From contig JAAYGJ010000024.1 of the NCBI GenBank assembly GCA_012727745.1, forward strand, positions 1 to 5,653: a DNA stretch of 5,653 nucleotides, in the 5' to 3' direction. Source of the stretch: Clostridia bacterium. Its GTDB lineage: Bacteria; Bacillota; DSM-521; Neomoorellales; Neomoorellaceae. This document shows, piece after piece, positions 1 to 5,653 of the stretch. Every line of letters begins with the position of its first letter. Position 1 is the stretch's first letter. The translations under genes and the position numbers were made by a program. The notes below the pieces were generated by a model, which was not told where the DNA came from, ran no database searches, and was given only the letters and a program-made list of their open reading frames with translations.

Positions 1-71
1 CGGTTACCCTGTACCAGGCGGTAGCGGAAATTTTGGCGCGGATTTACCGCATGCAGGGCAAACTCAATTGA
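1..71 (+). CDS. flhB: FlhB, C-terminal end (partial, 5' end outside window)
   Basis: Reading from base 3 gives 22 codons ending at a TGA (69-71); the peptide begins VTLYQAVAEILARIYRMQGK and ends in LN. This resembles the last part of the FlhB cytoplasmic domain (a 'LYxAVAEVLAxVYRLKGK'-like end), the part of the flagellar type III export gate that switches substrate specificity from rod/hook to filament subunits. The position directly upstream of flhA is the classical place for flhB in Firmicutes and many other bacteria, which supports the call. Only the tail is visible, so the NPTH autocleavage site and the membrane segments cannot be checked. The stop codon overlaps the first unit of a heptad repeat tract. 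Confidence 0.87.
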   Translation, partial: VTLYQAVAEILARIYRMQGKLN

Positions 72-153
72 GAAGTGAGAAGTGTGCCGTGAGAGGTGCG
101 AAGGGGCATGTTGGAGCTGGGCAGCTGGCAATGGGAACAGGAGATGGGGTTTA
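70..153. repeat. Degenerate 7-bp tandem repeat tract (unit GAGAAGT) between flhB and flhA
   Basis: Cut into heptads from base 70, the sequence reads gagaagt, gagaagt, gtgccgt, gagaggt, gcgaagg (70-104). The first two units are identical; the next three match GAGAAGT at 4, 6 and 5 of 7 positions. Beyond 104 the unit is no longer recognisable, but the 7-bp phase seems to persist: by eye, both the first and the third base of the heptad are G in 10 of 12 successive units up to about 153. The clear part is 70-104; the extension to 153 is tentative because the region is G-rich. The tract begins within the flhB TGA stop. No function can be assigned from the sequence. Confidence 0.6.
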
Positions 154-202
154 AGTTTTTGAGCTAACAGGTGTTGCTAAATATTTGGAGGGCTTTGGAA
201 TT
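72..202. other. flhB-flhA intergenic region
   Basis: This 131-nt gap is the only non-coding stretch of any size in the window; all later junctions overlap or leave 4 nt or less. It contains the heptad repeat tract, an AT-richer stretch (about 150-186) and the flhA ribosome binding site. I found no convincing sigma-A or sigma-D promoter, because no TTGACA-like and TATAAT-like pair has proper spacing and no GCCGATAT-like -10 is present. I also saw no GC-rich hairpin followed by a T-run, so nothing indicates termination between flhB and flhA. Confidence 0.6.
187..192 (+). promoter_or_regulatory. Ribosome binding site of flhA (decides the start)
   Basis: GGAGGG lies 10 nt upstream of the ATG at 203. 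A longer open reading frame could begin at the in-frame TTG at 185, but that would place this strong Shine-Dalgarno inside the coding sequence and leave the TTG without one. The ATG at 203 is therefore the better start. Confidence 0.85.
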
Positions 203-2281
203 ATGGCGGCAGATAGTGGCCTGTTGAGCAATTTGCGGCGGTTTAGTTTTCATAAAGACGTACTGGTGGCAGCGGCAATCCTTGGGGTGGTACTGTTACT
301 AATTATTCCCATTAGCCCCCGGGCAATGGATATTTTGCTGTTTGCCAGCTTTTGTGTCAGTATGGTTATCCTGCTGACAACGATGTTTGTCCGCAACGTT
401 CTGGAATTTTCCGTTTTTCCTTCCCTATTGCTGGTAGTAACCCTGTTCCGCCTGGCCTTGAATACTTGTTCTACCAGATTGATTTTAAGCCGGGCTGAGG
501 CCGGTAGCGTCATCGAAACTTTTGGCAGTTTTGTTGTCCAGGGTAATTATGTGGTTGGCTTTATTATCTTTATAATCATTACTATTATCCAGTTTGTGGT
601 TATTACCAATGGAGCTGGCCGGGTGGCTGAGGTGGCAGCCCGGTTCACCTTGGACGCTATGCCCGGCAAACAAATGAGTATTGATGCTGACCTTAACGCG
701 GGGTTGTTAGGGGAAGATGAAGCCCGGGCCAAGCGGCAAGAGCTGCAACGGGAAGCTGATTTTTATGGGGCGATGGACGGTGCCTGCAAGTTTGTCCGGG
801 GGGATGCCATCGCCGGCATTATCATTACGATTATCAATATTGTGGGCGGCCTGGCTATAGGCGTCTGGCAGCTGCAGATGCCTCTGATGGATGCAGTCCA
901 CACCTATACCAGGCTGACGATTGGTGACGGTCTGGTTAGTCAGATACCGGCGCTGATGGTTTCTACCGGGACGGGCCTGCTGGTGACCCGCTCCGGGACT
1001 ATTGACAATTTTGGTAAAGAAGTTGTTGGCCAGCTCAGCGGTTATCCCCGTCTCGGCATGCTGGCGGCTGTAGCCCTGTTCCTGTTAGGGCTTTTACCGG
1101 GGATGCCCCATCTTACCTTTATTGTCCTGTCCCTTGGCATAGGTTATGCGGCTTTTGTGTTACAGCGCGAGGAGGAGGCACGCAAGGAGCAACGGCGTGA
1201 AGTGGCAGCGGCCAGGCAACAGCAGCAGCGCCAGCCGGAAAATGTGCTGCCATTTTTCCAGGTGGACCCGCTGGAGCTGGAAATCGGTTACGGCTTGATA
1301 CCCCTTGCTGATGAAAGCCAGGGAGGGGACCTGCTGAACCGTTTGGCAGCTGTACGGCGCCGCTGCGCCCTGGAAATGGGTATTTATGTGCGTCCTATTC
1401 GTATTAGGGATAATCTGCAGCTTCTACCCAATGAGTACGTTATAAAGTTGCGCGGTATTGAGTCCGCCAGGGGTACAATCCAGCCAGGACACCTGCTGGT
1501 GATGAATCCAGCCGGTACTGAGGGGCCGCCGGGAGGTATACCCACCCGGGAGCCGGCCTTCGGTGTTCCGGCCTGGTGGGTAACGGCTGACCGGCGCGAG
1601 GAAGTAGAACTGGAGGGCTTTATGGTTGCGGATGCAAGTTCGGTCCTGGTGACGCACCTGACCGAATTTGTCAAGGCCCATGCTGCCGAGTTGCTGGGCC
1701 GCCAGGAAACGAAAGAGCTGCTGGACCAGGTCAAAGAAAATAACCCGGCGGTAGTGGAAGAATTACTGCCTGATTTGCTGAGCCTGGGTGAGATACAGAA
1801 GGTCCTGGCCTGTCTGCTGCAGGAGCAGGTGCCCATCCGCGATATGGTAACCATCTTGGAAGCTCTGAGCGATGCGGCCCGCAGCAGCCGCGATCTGGAT
1901 TACCTGGTAGGGAATGTGCGTCAGGCTTTGAGCCGTACTATCAGCAGGCAATATGCCCGGGAGGGCAAAATTACAGCCGTTACCCTCCATCCCGCCCTGG
2001 AGCAAAAATTGCTGGAGGCAGTGCAGCCGACCTCACAGGGACTATTTCCTGCCATAGCTCCGGAGGAAGCTACCAGGCTGCTTAACAAACTGGGACAAGC
2101 GGTAGAGAGAGCGGCTGCCGGGGGTGTGCAACCGGTTATACTCTGTTCGGCGCGGCTGCGCCTGCCTTTGAGGCGGTTGCTGCAGCGTTCTCTGGCTCAC
2201 GTGCCGGTGCTGGCTTTTAATGAATTGGAGCCTGGTCTGGAGATTGAGGCTGTCGAGGCGGTGAATGTAAATGAAAATTAA
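203..2281 (+). CDS. flhA: FlhA, flagellar type III export gate protein
   Basis: FlhA is the large membrane component of the flagellar export gate. It uses the proton motive force and docks chaperone-substrate complexes with its cytoplasmic domain. The 692-residue product has the usual family length. About eight hydrophobic segments lie near residues 19-37, 42-62, 71-88, 116-136, 202-223, 243-261, 284-301 and 304-320. The FHIPEP family signature is intact in the loop between segments 4 and 5 (about 140-163, including RFTLDAMPGKQM and IDADLNAG). A charged, Gln-rich linker (about 321-346) leads to the cytoplasmic domain (about 347-692), which carries the expected 'LEIGYGLIPL', 'AWWV' and 'VLVTHLTE' stretches. 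The ATG at 203 is chosen over the TTG at 185 because of the ribosome binding site. The gene follows flhB, and its 3' end overlaps flhF by 11 nt. The signature separates FlhA/InvA-type proteins from other membrane proteins, and the flagellar neighbours rule out a virulence secretion homologue. No truncation or frameshift is seen. Confidence 0.98.
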   Translation: MAADSGLLSNLRRFSFHKDVLVAAAILGVVLLLIIPISPRAMDILLFASFCVSMVILLTTMFVRNVLEFSVFPSLLLVVTLFRLALNTCSTRLILSRAEAGSVIETFGSFVVQGNYVVGFIIFIIITIIQFVVITNGAGRVAEVAARFTLDAMPGKQMSIDADLNAGLLGEDEARAKRQELQREADFYGAMDGACKFVRGDAIAGIIITIINIVGGLAIGVWQLQMPLMDAVHTYTRLTIGDGLVSQIPALMVSTGTGLLVTRSGTIDNFGKEVVGQLSGYPRLGMLAAVALFLLGLLPGMPHLTFIVLSLGIGYAAFVLQREEEARKEQRREVAAARQQQQRQPENVLPFFQVDPLELEIGYGLIPLADESQGGDLLNRLAAVRRRCALEMGIYVRPIRIRDNLQLLPNEYVIKLRGIESARGTIQPGHLLVMNPAGTEGPPGGIPTREPAFGVPAWWVTADRREEVELEGFMVADASSVLVTHLTEFVKAHAAELLGRQETKELLDQVKENNPAVVEELLPDLLSLGEIQKVLACLLQEQVPIRDMVTILEALSDAARSSRDLDYLVGNVRQALSRTISRQYAREGKITAVTLHPALEQKLLEAVQPTSQGLFPAIAPEEATRLLNKLGQAVERAAAGGVQPVILCSARLRLPLRRLLQRSLAHVPVLAFNELEPGLEIEAVEAVNVNEN

Positions 2282-3434
2282 ACGCTATCTGGTCCGTGAT
2301 ATGCAAGAAGCCTACCTGGCCATTCGTCGTGACCTGGGACGAGATGCAGTGATAGTAGCTACGCGCAAAGTACGCCAGCCGGGGCTAAAGGGATTTTTTC
2401 TCCCTGCGCACCTGGAAGTGACGGCTGCCGTGGAGACGTTACTGGAAGCAAAGCCTGTAACTGCCGGCGCAACGGCAGTGGGAGGGGCAAAAATGTCGGC
2501 GGCCGGCAGGATAGAGGCAGTGGCGGGATCCATATCCGGGCCGGGAAACGGTTCCTGGCCCGGCATGGCGGATTTGCAACGGGAATTGGGAGAAATTAAG
2601 GCTGCCATAGCGCGCTTGCAACAGCCGGGCGCAGATAATAATGCGCCGGCTGCAGCGAGCTGGCAGGAAAGCTCTTTGCTGGAACAGGAACTGGAACGGG
2701 AACTGGTGCAGGAACTGCTGGCTGGAATTGAAACGATGGATGATCGGGAGCTAATTAGCGATATTATCCGGAGCCGTCTGGCTGACTGCCTGGCCGGCCA
2801 GGTAGCAGCTGAATCCCGGCAGCGCATAAAAGTTTTCATCGGGCCCACCGGGGTAGGCAAGACTACAACCCTGGCCAAGCTTGCAGCCCGTTATAAGCTT
2901 TATCAAGAGCAAAAAGTAGGTTTAATTACTTTGGATACTTATCGGATTGGTGCTGTGGACCAGCTGCGCACTTATGCTGAAATTATGAGCTTGCCCCTGG
3001 AAGTGGCGATGACACCGCGGGAATTCAGGGAGGGCCTGGAACGGCTGGCAGACTGTGACGTGATCCTGGTGGATACTGCCGGGAGAGCGCCGGATAATAA
3101 AGCGATGCTGGTTGAAACGCAGGGTTTTCTCGAGGCGGTGCCGGAACGGGAAGTATATCTGGTTTTGAGTAGCAGCAGCCACCGGCGCGATTTATTGCGG
3201 GCGGTGGAGAAATTTAGGATTTTAGATTATAACCGGCTCATATTTACTAAACTTGATGAAAGCACCTGCCCTGGAGTGCTGGTTACAGTGGCTCAAGCCG
3301 CAGGTGTGCCGATAACTTATATAAGCACCGGACAGAATGTACCGGATGATCTGGAACTGGCGGAACCTTATCTCCTGGCACAAAGAATCTGGGAAGCGGT
3401 AGAGAAGCATGGATCAGGCGGCCGGGTTGCGTAA
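2271..3434 (+). CDS. flhF: FlhF, SRP-type GTPase of flagellar assembly
   Basis: FlhF is the third SRP-family GTPase, beside Ffh and FtsY, and controls flagellar placement and number at the membrane. The 387-residue product starts MKIKRYLVRDMQEAY, a typical FlhF N-terminus. A low-complexity Ala/Gly-rich stretch (about 55-98) falls in the variable B region. The helical N domain spans about 134-185, followed by the G domain. Its motifs are complete: P-loop GPTGVGKTTT (191-200), DTYRIGAVDQLR (222-233), DTAGR (268-272), TKLDE (326-330) and the closing STGQNVPDDLE (352-362). The FlhF-type N-terminus and absence of an M domain separate it from Ffh; FtsY is excluded by the start and the context. The ATG at 2271 lies inside the flhA 3' end, with a weak GAGG/GGTGA upstream (2255-2264), so translation is probably coupled to flhA. 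The 3' end overlaps flhG by 26 nt, in keeping with FlhG being its partner. Confidence 0.97.
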   Translation: MKIKRYLVRDMQEAYLAIRRDLGRDAVIVATRKVRQPGLKGFFLPAHLEVTAAVETLLEAKPVTAGATAVGGAKMSAAGRIEAVAGSISGPGNGSWPGMADLQRELGEIKAAIARLQQPGADNNAPAAASWQESSLLEQELERELVQELLAGIETMDDRELISDIIRSRLADCLAGQVAAESRQRIKVFIGPTGVGKTTTLAKLAARYKLYQEQKVGLITLDTYRIGAVDQLRTYAEIMSLPLEVAMTPREFREGLERLADCDVILVDTAGRAPDNKAMLVETQGFLEAVPEREVYLVLSSSSHRRDLLRAVEKFRILDYNRLIFTKLDESTCPGVLVTVAQAAGVPITYISTGQNVPDDLELAEPYLLAQRIWEAVEKHGSGGRVA

Positions 3435-4251
3435 TCTGGTTAGAGGATGCCCGCCGCAACGGGCACGGGTGATTGCCGTGGCCAGTGGTAAAGGTGGCGT
3501 TGGCAAAACCAATATTGTGGTAAACCTGGGTTTAATTCTGTCCCGCCAGGGGAAAAAAATTCTAATCCTCGACGCCGATCTGGGGCTGGCCAATGTGGAC
3601 ATCTTGTTGGGTTTGTTGCCTCGCTATAATCTGCTGGATGTTCTTAACGGCCAGTGCAACTTACAGGAAGTAATCGTCCGTGGTCCCCATAATTTGCTTT
3701 TGATTCCAGGCGTATCCGGATTTGAGAAATTGGCCGAGCTTGATCATTTCAGCCGTAACCAGCTGATGAAAGAACTGGCAACTTTGGCAAAGGAAGTTGA
3801 CATAATTTTAATAGATTCGGGGGCCGGTATTTCCCGTACAGTTTTGTCCTTTGCTGCTGCTGCCGGGGAAGCTATAGTAGTATCCACGCCGGAGCCGACA
3901 GCAATCGCTGATGCCTATTGTTTGATAAAAGCTTTACAGCGTCTGAATGTAAGTATGTATCTGCTGGTCAACCGTGCTGCCAGCGATGCGGATGGTATGA
4001 TTACCGCCCGGCGTTTAAGGGGAGCTTGTCACAGGTTTTTGCAGCTGGATTTGCCATTGCTTGGCATTATTCCCGATGATCGCCATGTTAGCGAGGCAGT
4101 GAGAAAGCAGCAGCCTTACAGCGCAATCTATCCGCGCTGCCGGGCAGCTAAAGCTTTGCAGGAAGCTGCCGCCCGGCTCCAAGGGCAGGATTTGCCGTTT
4201 ATCGGCCCAAAAAATTTCTGGCAATGCCTGGAGCGCTTATTCGGAAGGTGA
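3409..4251 (+). CDS. flhG: FlhG (FleN/YlxH), MinD-like ATPase controlling flagellar number
   Basis: FlhG is a ParA/MinD-family ATPase that cycles between cytosol and membrane, activates the FlhF GTPase and limits or patterns flagella. The 280-residue product begins MDQAAGLRNLVRG, matching the DQAxxLR activator helix known in FlhG to stimulate FlhF. That motif argues for the ATG at 3409 although the upstream ribosome binding site is weak and the start lies 26 nt inside flhF. The deviant Walker A is SGKGGVGKTN (26-35) with both lysines K28 and K33. The next motif is DADLGLANVD (55-64). The switch II segment reads DSGAG (136-140), with Ser where Thr is commoner. PEPTAIADAY (161-170) and GIIPDD (219-224) also fit the family. 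The C-terminal end, about 269-280 (NFWQCLERLFGR), looks like the amphipathic membrane-targeting helix of MinD/FlhG. A plain MinD is less likely, given the N-terminal motif and the flhF neighbour. Confidence 0.96.
   Translation: MDQAAGLRNLVRGCPPQRARVIAVASGKGGVGKTNIVVNLGLILSRQGKKILILDADLGLANVDILLGLLPRYNLLDVLNGQCNLQEVIVRGPHNLLLIPGVSGFEKLAELDHFSRNQLMKELATLAKEVDIILIDSGAGISRTVLSFAAAAGEAIVVSTPEPTAIADAYCLIKALQRLNVSMYLLVNRAASDADGMITARRLRGACHRFLQLDLPLLGIIPDDRHVSEAVRKQQPYSAIYPRCRAAKALQEAAARLQGQDLPFIGPKNFWQCLERLFGR
4243..4248 (+). promoter_or_regulatory. Ribosome binding site of the PilZ gene, abutting the flhG stop
   Basis: GGAAGG runs directly into the flhG TGA (4249-4251) and sits 7 nt before the ATG at 4256. 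Ribosomes terminating on flhG would cover this site, so re-initiation or coupling is likely. Confidence 0.75.
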
Positions 4252-4255
4252 AGTT

Positions 4256-4918
4256 ATGACCATCCCTGAATTTATTCAATTGAATCAGAAAGTTATTCTA
4301 AGGATAAATGAAGAAAAAGATATCCAGACAATAGTTCAGGACAAGCTGGATGAAGGTTTTGCCGTTCTGGCCCCGGGCAGGCGGGAAATAGAGTTGGCTC
4401 CGAACAAAGAGGTGGAAGTAATATGTTTTGCCGGCGATTGTCGTTATGCCTTTACGAGCCGGATTATCCGTTTCATTGCCGGCCCGCCTCCCTTATACCT
4501 GCTGGCTTACCCTGAAACTTGGCGGCGGATCCAGTTGCGTGCTCATGTGCGGGTTGAGGTAGTTATGGAATTTCGCTATGCACCCTGGCCGGTGGAAGAC
4601 TGGCCCCATTCTCCGCCGGAAGCCCAGCACAAAGGAATCACGCTGGATATAAGCGCCGGCGGAGCGAGGGTGGTATTGCCGGAGCCTGTTGAGTCCGAAA
4701 GCTTACTGTACCTGGAACTTGATCTACCTGGATGGCGGAAGGTACATTCTCTGGCCCTGGCAGCCAGGATTAAGCGTTGCAACGAACGGATAATTGAGGG
4801 GAAAAAGGACTACGAAGTGGGGCTTTCCTTTGTGGGGATAGACCGAAAGCAGGAAGATCAGATTACGGCTTTTGTTTTTATGCAGCTTTTGCTGCAAAGA
4901 CGCCGGAGGTTAAGGTAA
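4256..4918 (+). CDS. PilZ-domain c-di-GMP receptor, YcgR/YpfA (MotI)-like flagellar brake
   Basis: This is a predicted cytoplasmic c-di-GMP-binding protein that would connect the second messenger to flagellar function. The 220-residue product has the two-domain layout of YcgR-type proteins: an N-terminal beta-rich domain (about 10-88, PilZN/YcgR_2-like) and a C-terminal PilZ domain (about 89-212). Both c-di-GMP motifs are intact. The RxxxR switch is in RRIQLR (90-95, arginines 91 and 95), and D/NxSxxG is in DISAGG (131-136, D131, S133 and G136). The length is close to Bacillus YpfA/MotI (about 217 residues). In that family the c-di-GMP-bound form inhibits the motor: YcgR through the switch and MotA, MotI through MotA. 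A brake role here is inferred from the family and the location. The tail ends in an arginine cluster (215-220, RRRRLR). The start is supported by GGAAGG 7 nt upstream, and the gene sits 4 nt after flhG and 2 nt before the sigma gene. Confidence 0.9.
   Translation: MTIPEFIQLNQKVILRINEEKDIQTIVQDKLDEGFAVLAPGRREIELAPNKEVEVICFAGDCRYAFTSRIIRFIAGPPPLYLLAYPETWRRIQLRAHVRVEVVMEFRYAPWPVEDWPHSPPEAQHKGITLDISAGGARVVLPEPVESESLLYLELDLPGWRKVHSLALAARIKRCNERIIEGKKDYEVGLSFVGIDRKQEDQITAFVFMQLLLQRRRRLR
4905..4910 (+). promoter_or_regulatory. Ribosome binding site of the sigma factor gene, inside the PilZ gene
   Basis: GGAGGT lies within the last codons of the PilZ gene, 10 nt before the ATG at 4921. Its strength and spacing support that start. 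Its position inside the upstream gene means ribosomes finishing the PilZ protein pass over it. Confidence 0.78.
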
Positions 4919-4920
4919 AA

Positions 4921-5653
4921 ATGGTTAGCAACGACAACGATTTATGGGCAACTTACCTCAGCGGGCGAGAAGACAGCTGCCGTCAGGAACTGGTTTTGAA
5001 ATATTTGCCTCTGGTAAACTACCATATCAAGCGCCTGGCTGTTAAACTGCCCCGGCACCTGGAACAGGAGGATCTGGTTAGCTATGGCATTATCGGCTTG
5101 CTGGAAGCCATCGACCGTTTCGATCCTTCCCGGGGTGTTAAGTTTGAAAATTATGCTTCGCAGCGGGTGCGGGGGGCTATTCTCGATGCCCTGCGCAAGG
5201 CCCACTGGGCGCCCCGTACCCTGATAGAAAAACTGCGGCAAGTGGGCAATATCTACCGGCGCCTGGAGCAAGAACAGGGCGGGGAAGTGAGCGATGCCGA
5301 GGTTGCGGCGGCGGCAGGAATAACAGTAGCAGAGCTGCTGGAGCTGATGGAACGGGGTTCTCAGATGGCCCTGCTTTCACTGGAAGATTGCCTTGTCGGC
5401 CGGGGAGGAGAAGAGAGCGGTTCTGTCCTGGGGGAATACCTGATAGATCCCCAAAGCCCCGACCCGGTAGAATACAGCGAACGGCGTGAATTGCACCAGG
5501 CTCTGATTAAGGGGCTAGAGGAATTAAAAGAAAAAGACCGGCTGGTGCTCACTTTATACTATTACGAAGGCTTGACCCTGAAAGAAATTGGCAAAGTAAT
5601 GGGCCTTTCAGAGTCCCGGATTTGCCAGCTCCATGGCCGGGCTATCATTAAAC
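4921..5653 (+). CDS. sigD: Flagellar sigma-28 factor (SigD/FliA/WhiG family), partial at 3' end
   Basis: This sigma-70-family factor directs RNA polymerase to late flagellar and motility promoters and is normally held by the anti-sigma factor FlgM. The frame is open for 244 codons to the window end without a stop. Family members are about 240-260 residues, so roughly 10-15 codons are probably missing. Region 2 spans about 24-95, with DLVSYGIIGLLEAIDRFDP (51-69), the core-binding and -10 recognition segment GVKFENYASQRVRGAI (72-87), and LDALRKAHWAPR continuing to 99. Region 3 spans about 100-146. Region 4 spans about 190-244, with a helix-turn-helix at about 218-240 (LTLKEIGKVMGLSESRICQ) for -35 recognition. 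The region 2 'GAILDALRK' pattern and the operon position favour SigD/FliA over the sporulation factors SigF/SigG and SigB, which share the architecture. The gene starts 2 nt after the PilZ stop. flgM is not in the window. Confidence 0.94.
   Translation, partial: MVSNDNDLWATYLSGREDSCRQELVLKYLPLVNYHIKRLAVKLPRHLEQEDLVSYGIIGLLEAIDRFDPSRGVKFENYASQRVRGAILDALRKAHWAPRTLIEKLRQVGNIYRRLEQEQGGEVSDAEVAAAAGITVAELLELMERGSQMALLSLEDCLVGRGGEESGSVLGEYLIDPQSPDPVEYSERRELHQALIKGLEELKEKDRLVLTLYYYEGLTLKEIGKVMGLSESRICQLHGRAIIK

Noticed and set aside
115..126. Inverted repeat AGCTG / CAGCT as a possible terminator or hairpin.
   Set aside because: The stem is 4-5 bp with a 2-4 nt loop and no T-run follows, so it is too weak to call.
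108..167. Small open frame of 19 codons in the flhB-flhA gap (ATG 108, TAA 165-167), a possible leader peptide.
   Set aside because: The only purine-rich stretch upstream is 1 nt from the ATG, too close to serve as a ribosome binding site. The frame lies in degenerate repeat sequence and shows no recognisable peptide.
150..187. Possible promoter before flhA (TTGAGC or TTTTTG with TAAATA).
   Set aside because: The TTGAGC-TAAATA spacing is 13 nt, and the pair with better spacing has a poor -35 match. A start point would fall in the ribosome binding site, and no sigma-D type -10 is present.
185..202. Alternative TTG start of flhA adding six residues.
   Set aside because: The Shine-Dalgarno GGAGGG at 187-192 would lie inside the gene, and it is well placed for the ATG at 203.
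1384..1854. Antisense open frame of 156 codons within flhA.
   Set aside because: It is a Ser/Arg/Thr-rich shadow of a GC-rich conserved gene with no recognisable domain or ribosome binding site.
2312..2878. Antisense open frame of 188 codons within flhF.
   Set aside because: The composition (Ser, Ala, Arg, Pro) is typical of a reverse-frame shadow, and the sense strand encodes an intact FlhF with all GTPase motifs.
4942..5271. Antisense open frame of 109 codons opposite the sigma factor gene.
   Set aside because: The sense strand has a complete sigma region 2 and 3 here, and the antisense product has no recognisable features.

Overview
This window is a segment of a flagellar biosynthesis and regulation operon, with every gene on the + strand. 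It probably comes from a Gram-positive (Firmicutes), anaerobic, Moorella- or Peptococcaceae-like bacterium. That assignment rests on the gene order flhB-flhA-flhF-flhG-...-sigma factor, which resembles the distal part of the Bacillus fla/che operon. Strong Shine-Dalgarno sequences, moderately high GC and a GAGAAGT heptad repeat also fit. The genus is an inference from style, not a demonstrated identity.

Layout: positions 1-71 are the last 22 codons of flhB (export-gate specificity switch). Positions 72-202 are the only real intergenic gap. It holds a degenerate 7-bp repeat tract that starts inside the flhB stop codon, then the flhA ribosome binding site. flhA (203-2281) encodes the type III export-gate membrane protein. 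flhF (2271-3434) encodes the SRP-type GTPase and flhG (3409-4251) the MinD-like ATPase; the three genes overlap by 11 and 26 nt. A PilZ/YcgR-type c-di-GMP receptor gene (4256-4918) follows after 4 nt. After a further 2 nt comes a flagellar sigma-28 gene (sigD/fliA), cut off by the window end about 10-15 codons short of its expected stop.

How the genes work together: FlhB and FlhA form part of the export gate that secretes rod, hook and filament subunits. FlhF and FlhG set where and how many flagella are built, with the FlhG N-terminus activating the FlhF GTPase. The PilZ protein would link c-di-GMP level to motility, probably as a brake. The sigma factor drives the late flagellar genes. Tight spacing and overlaps imply one polycistronic message with translational coupling from flhA onward.

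Nothing here looks like a wholly new system. The less ordinary points are the heptad repeat tract between flhB and flhA, and the c-di-GMP receptor standing between flhG and the sigma gene, where Bacillus has chemotaxis genes.
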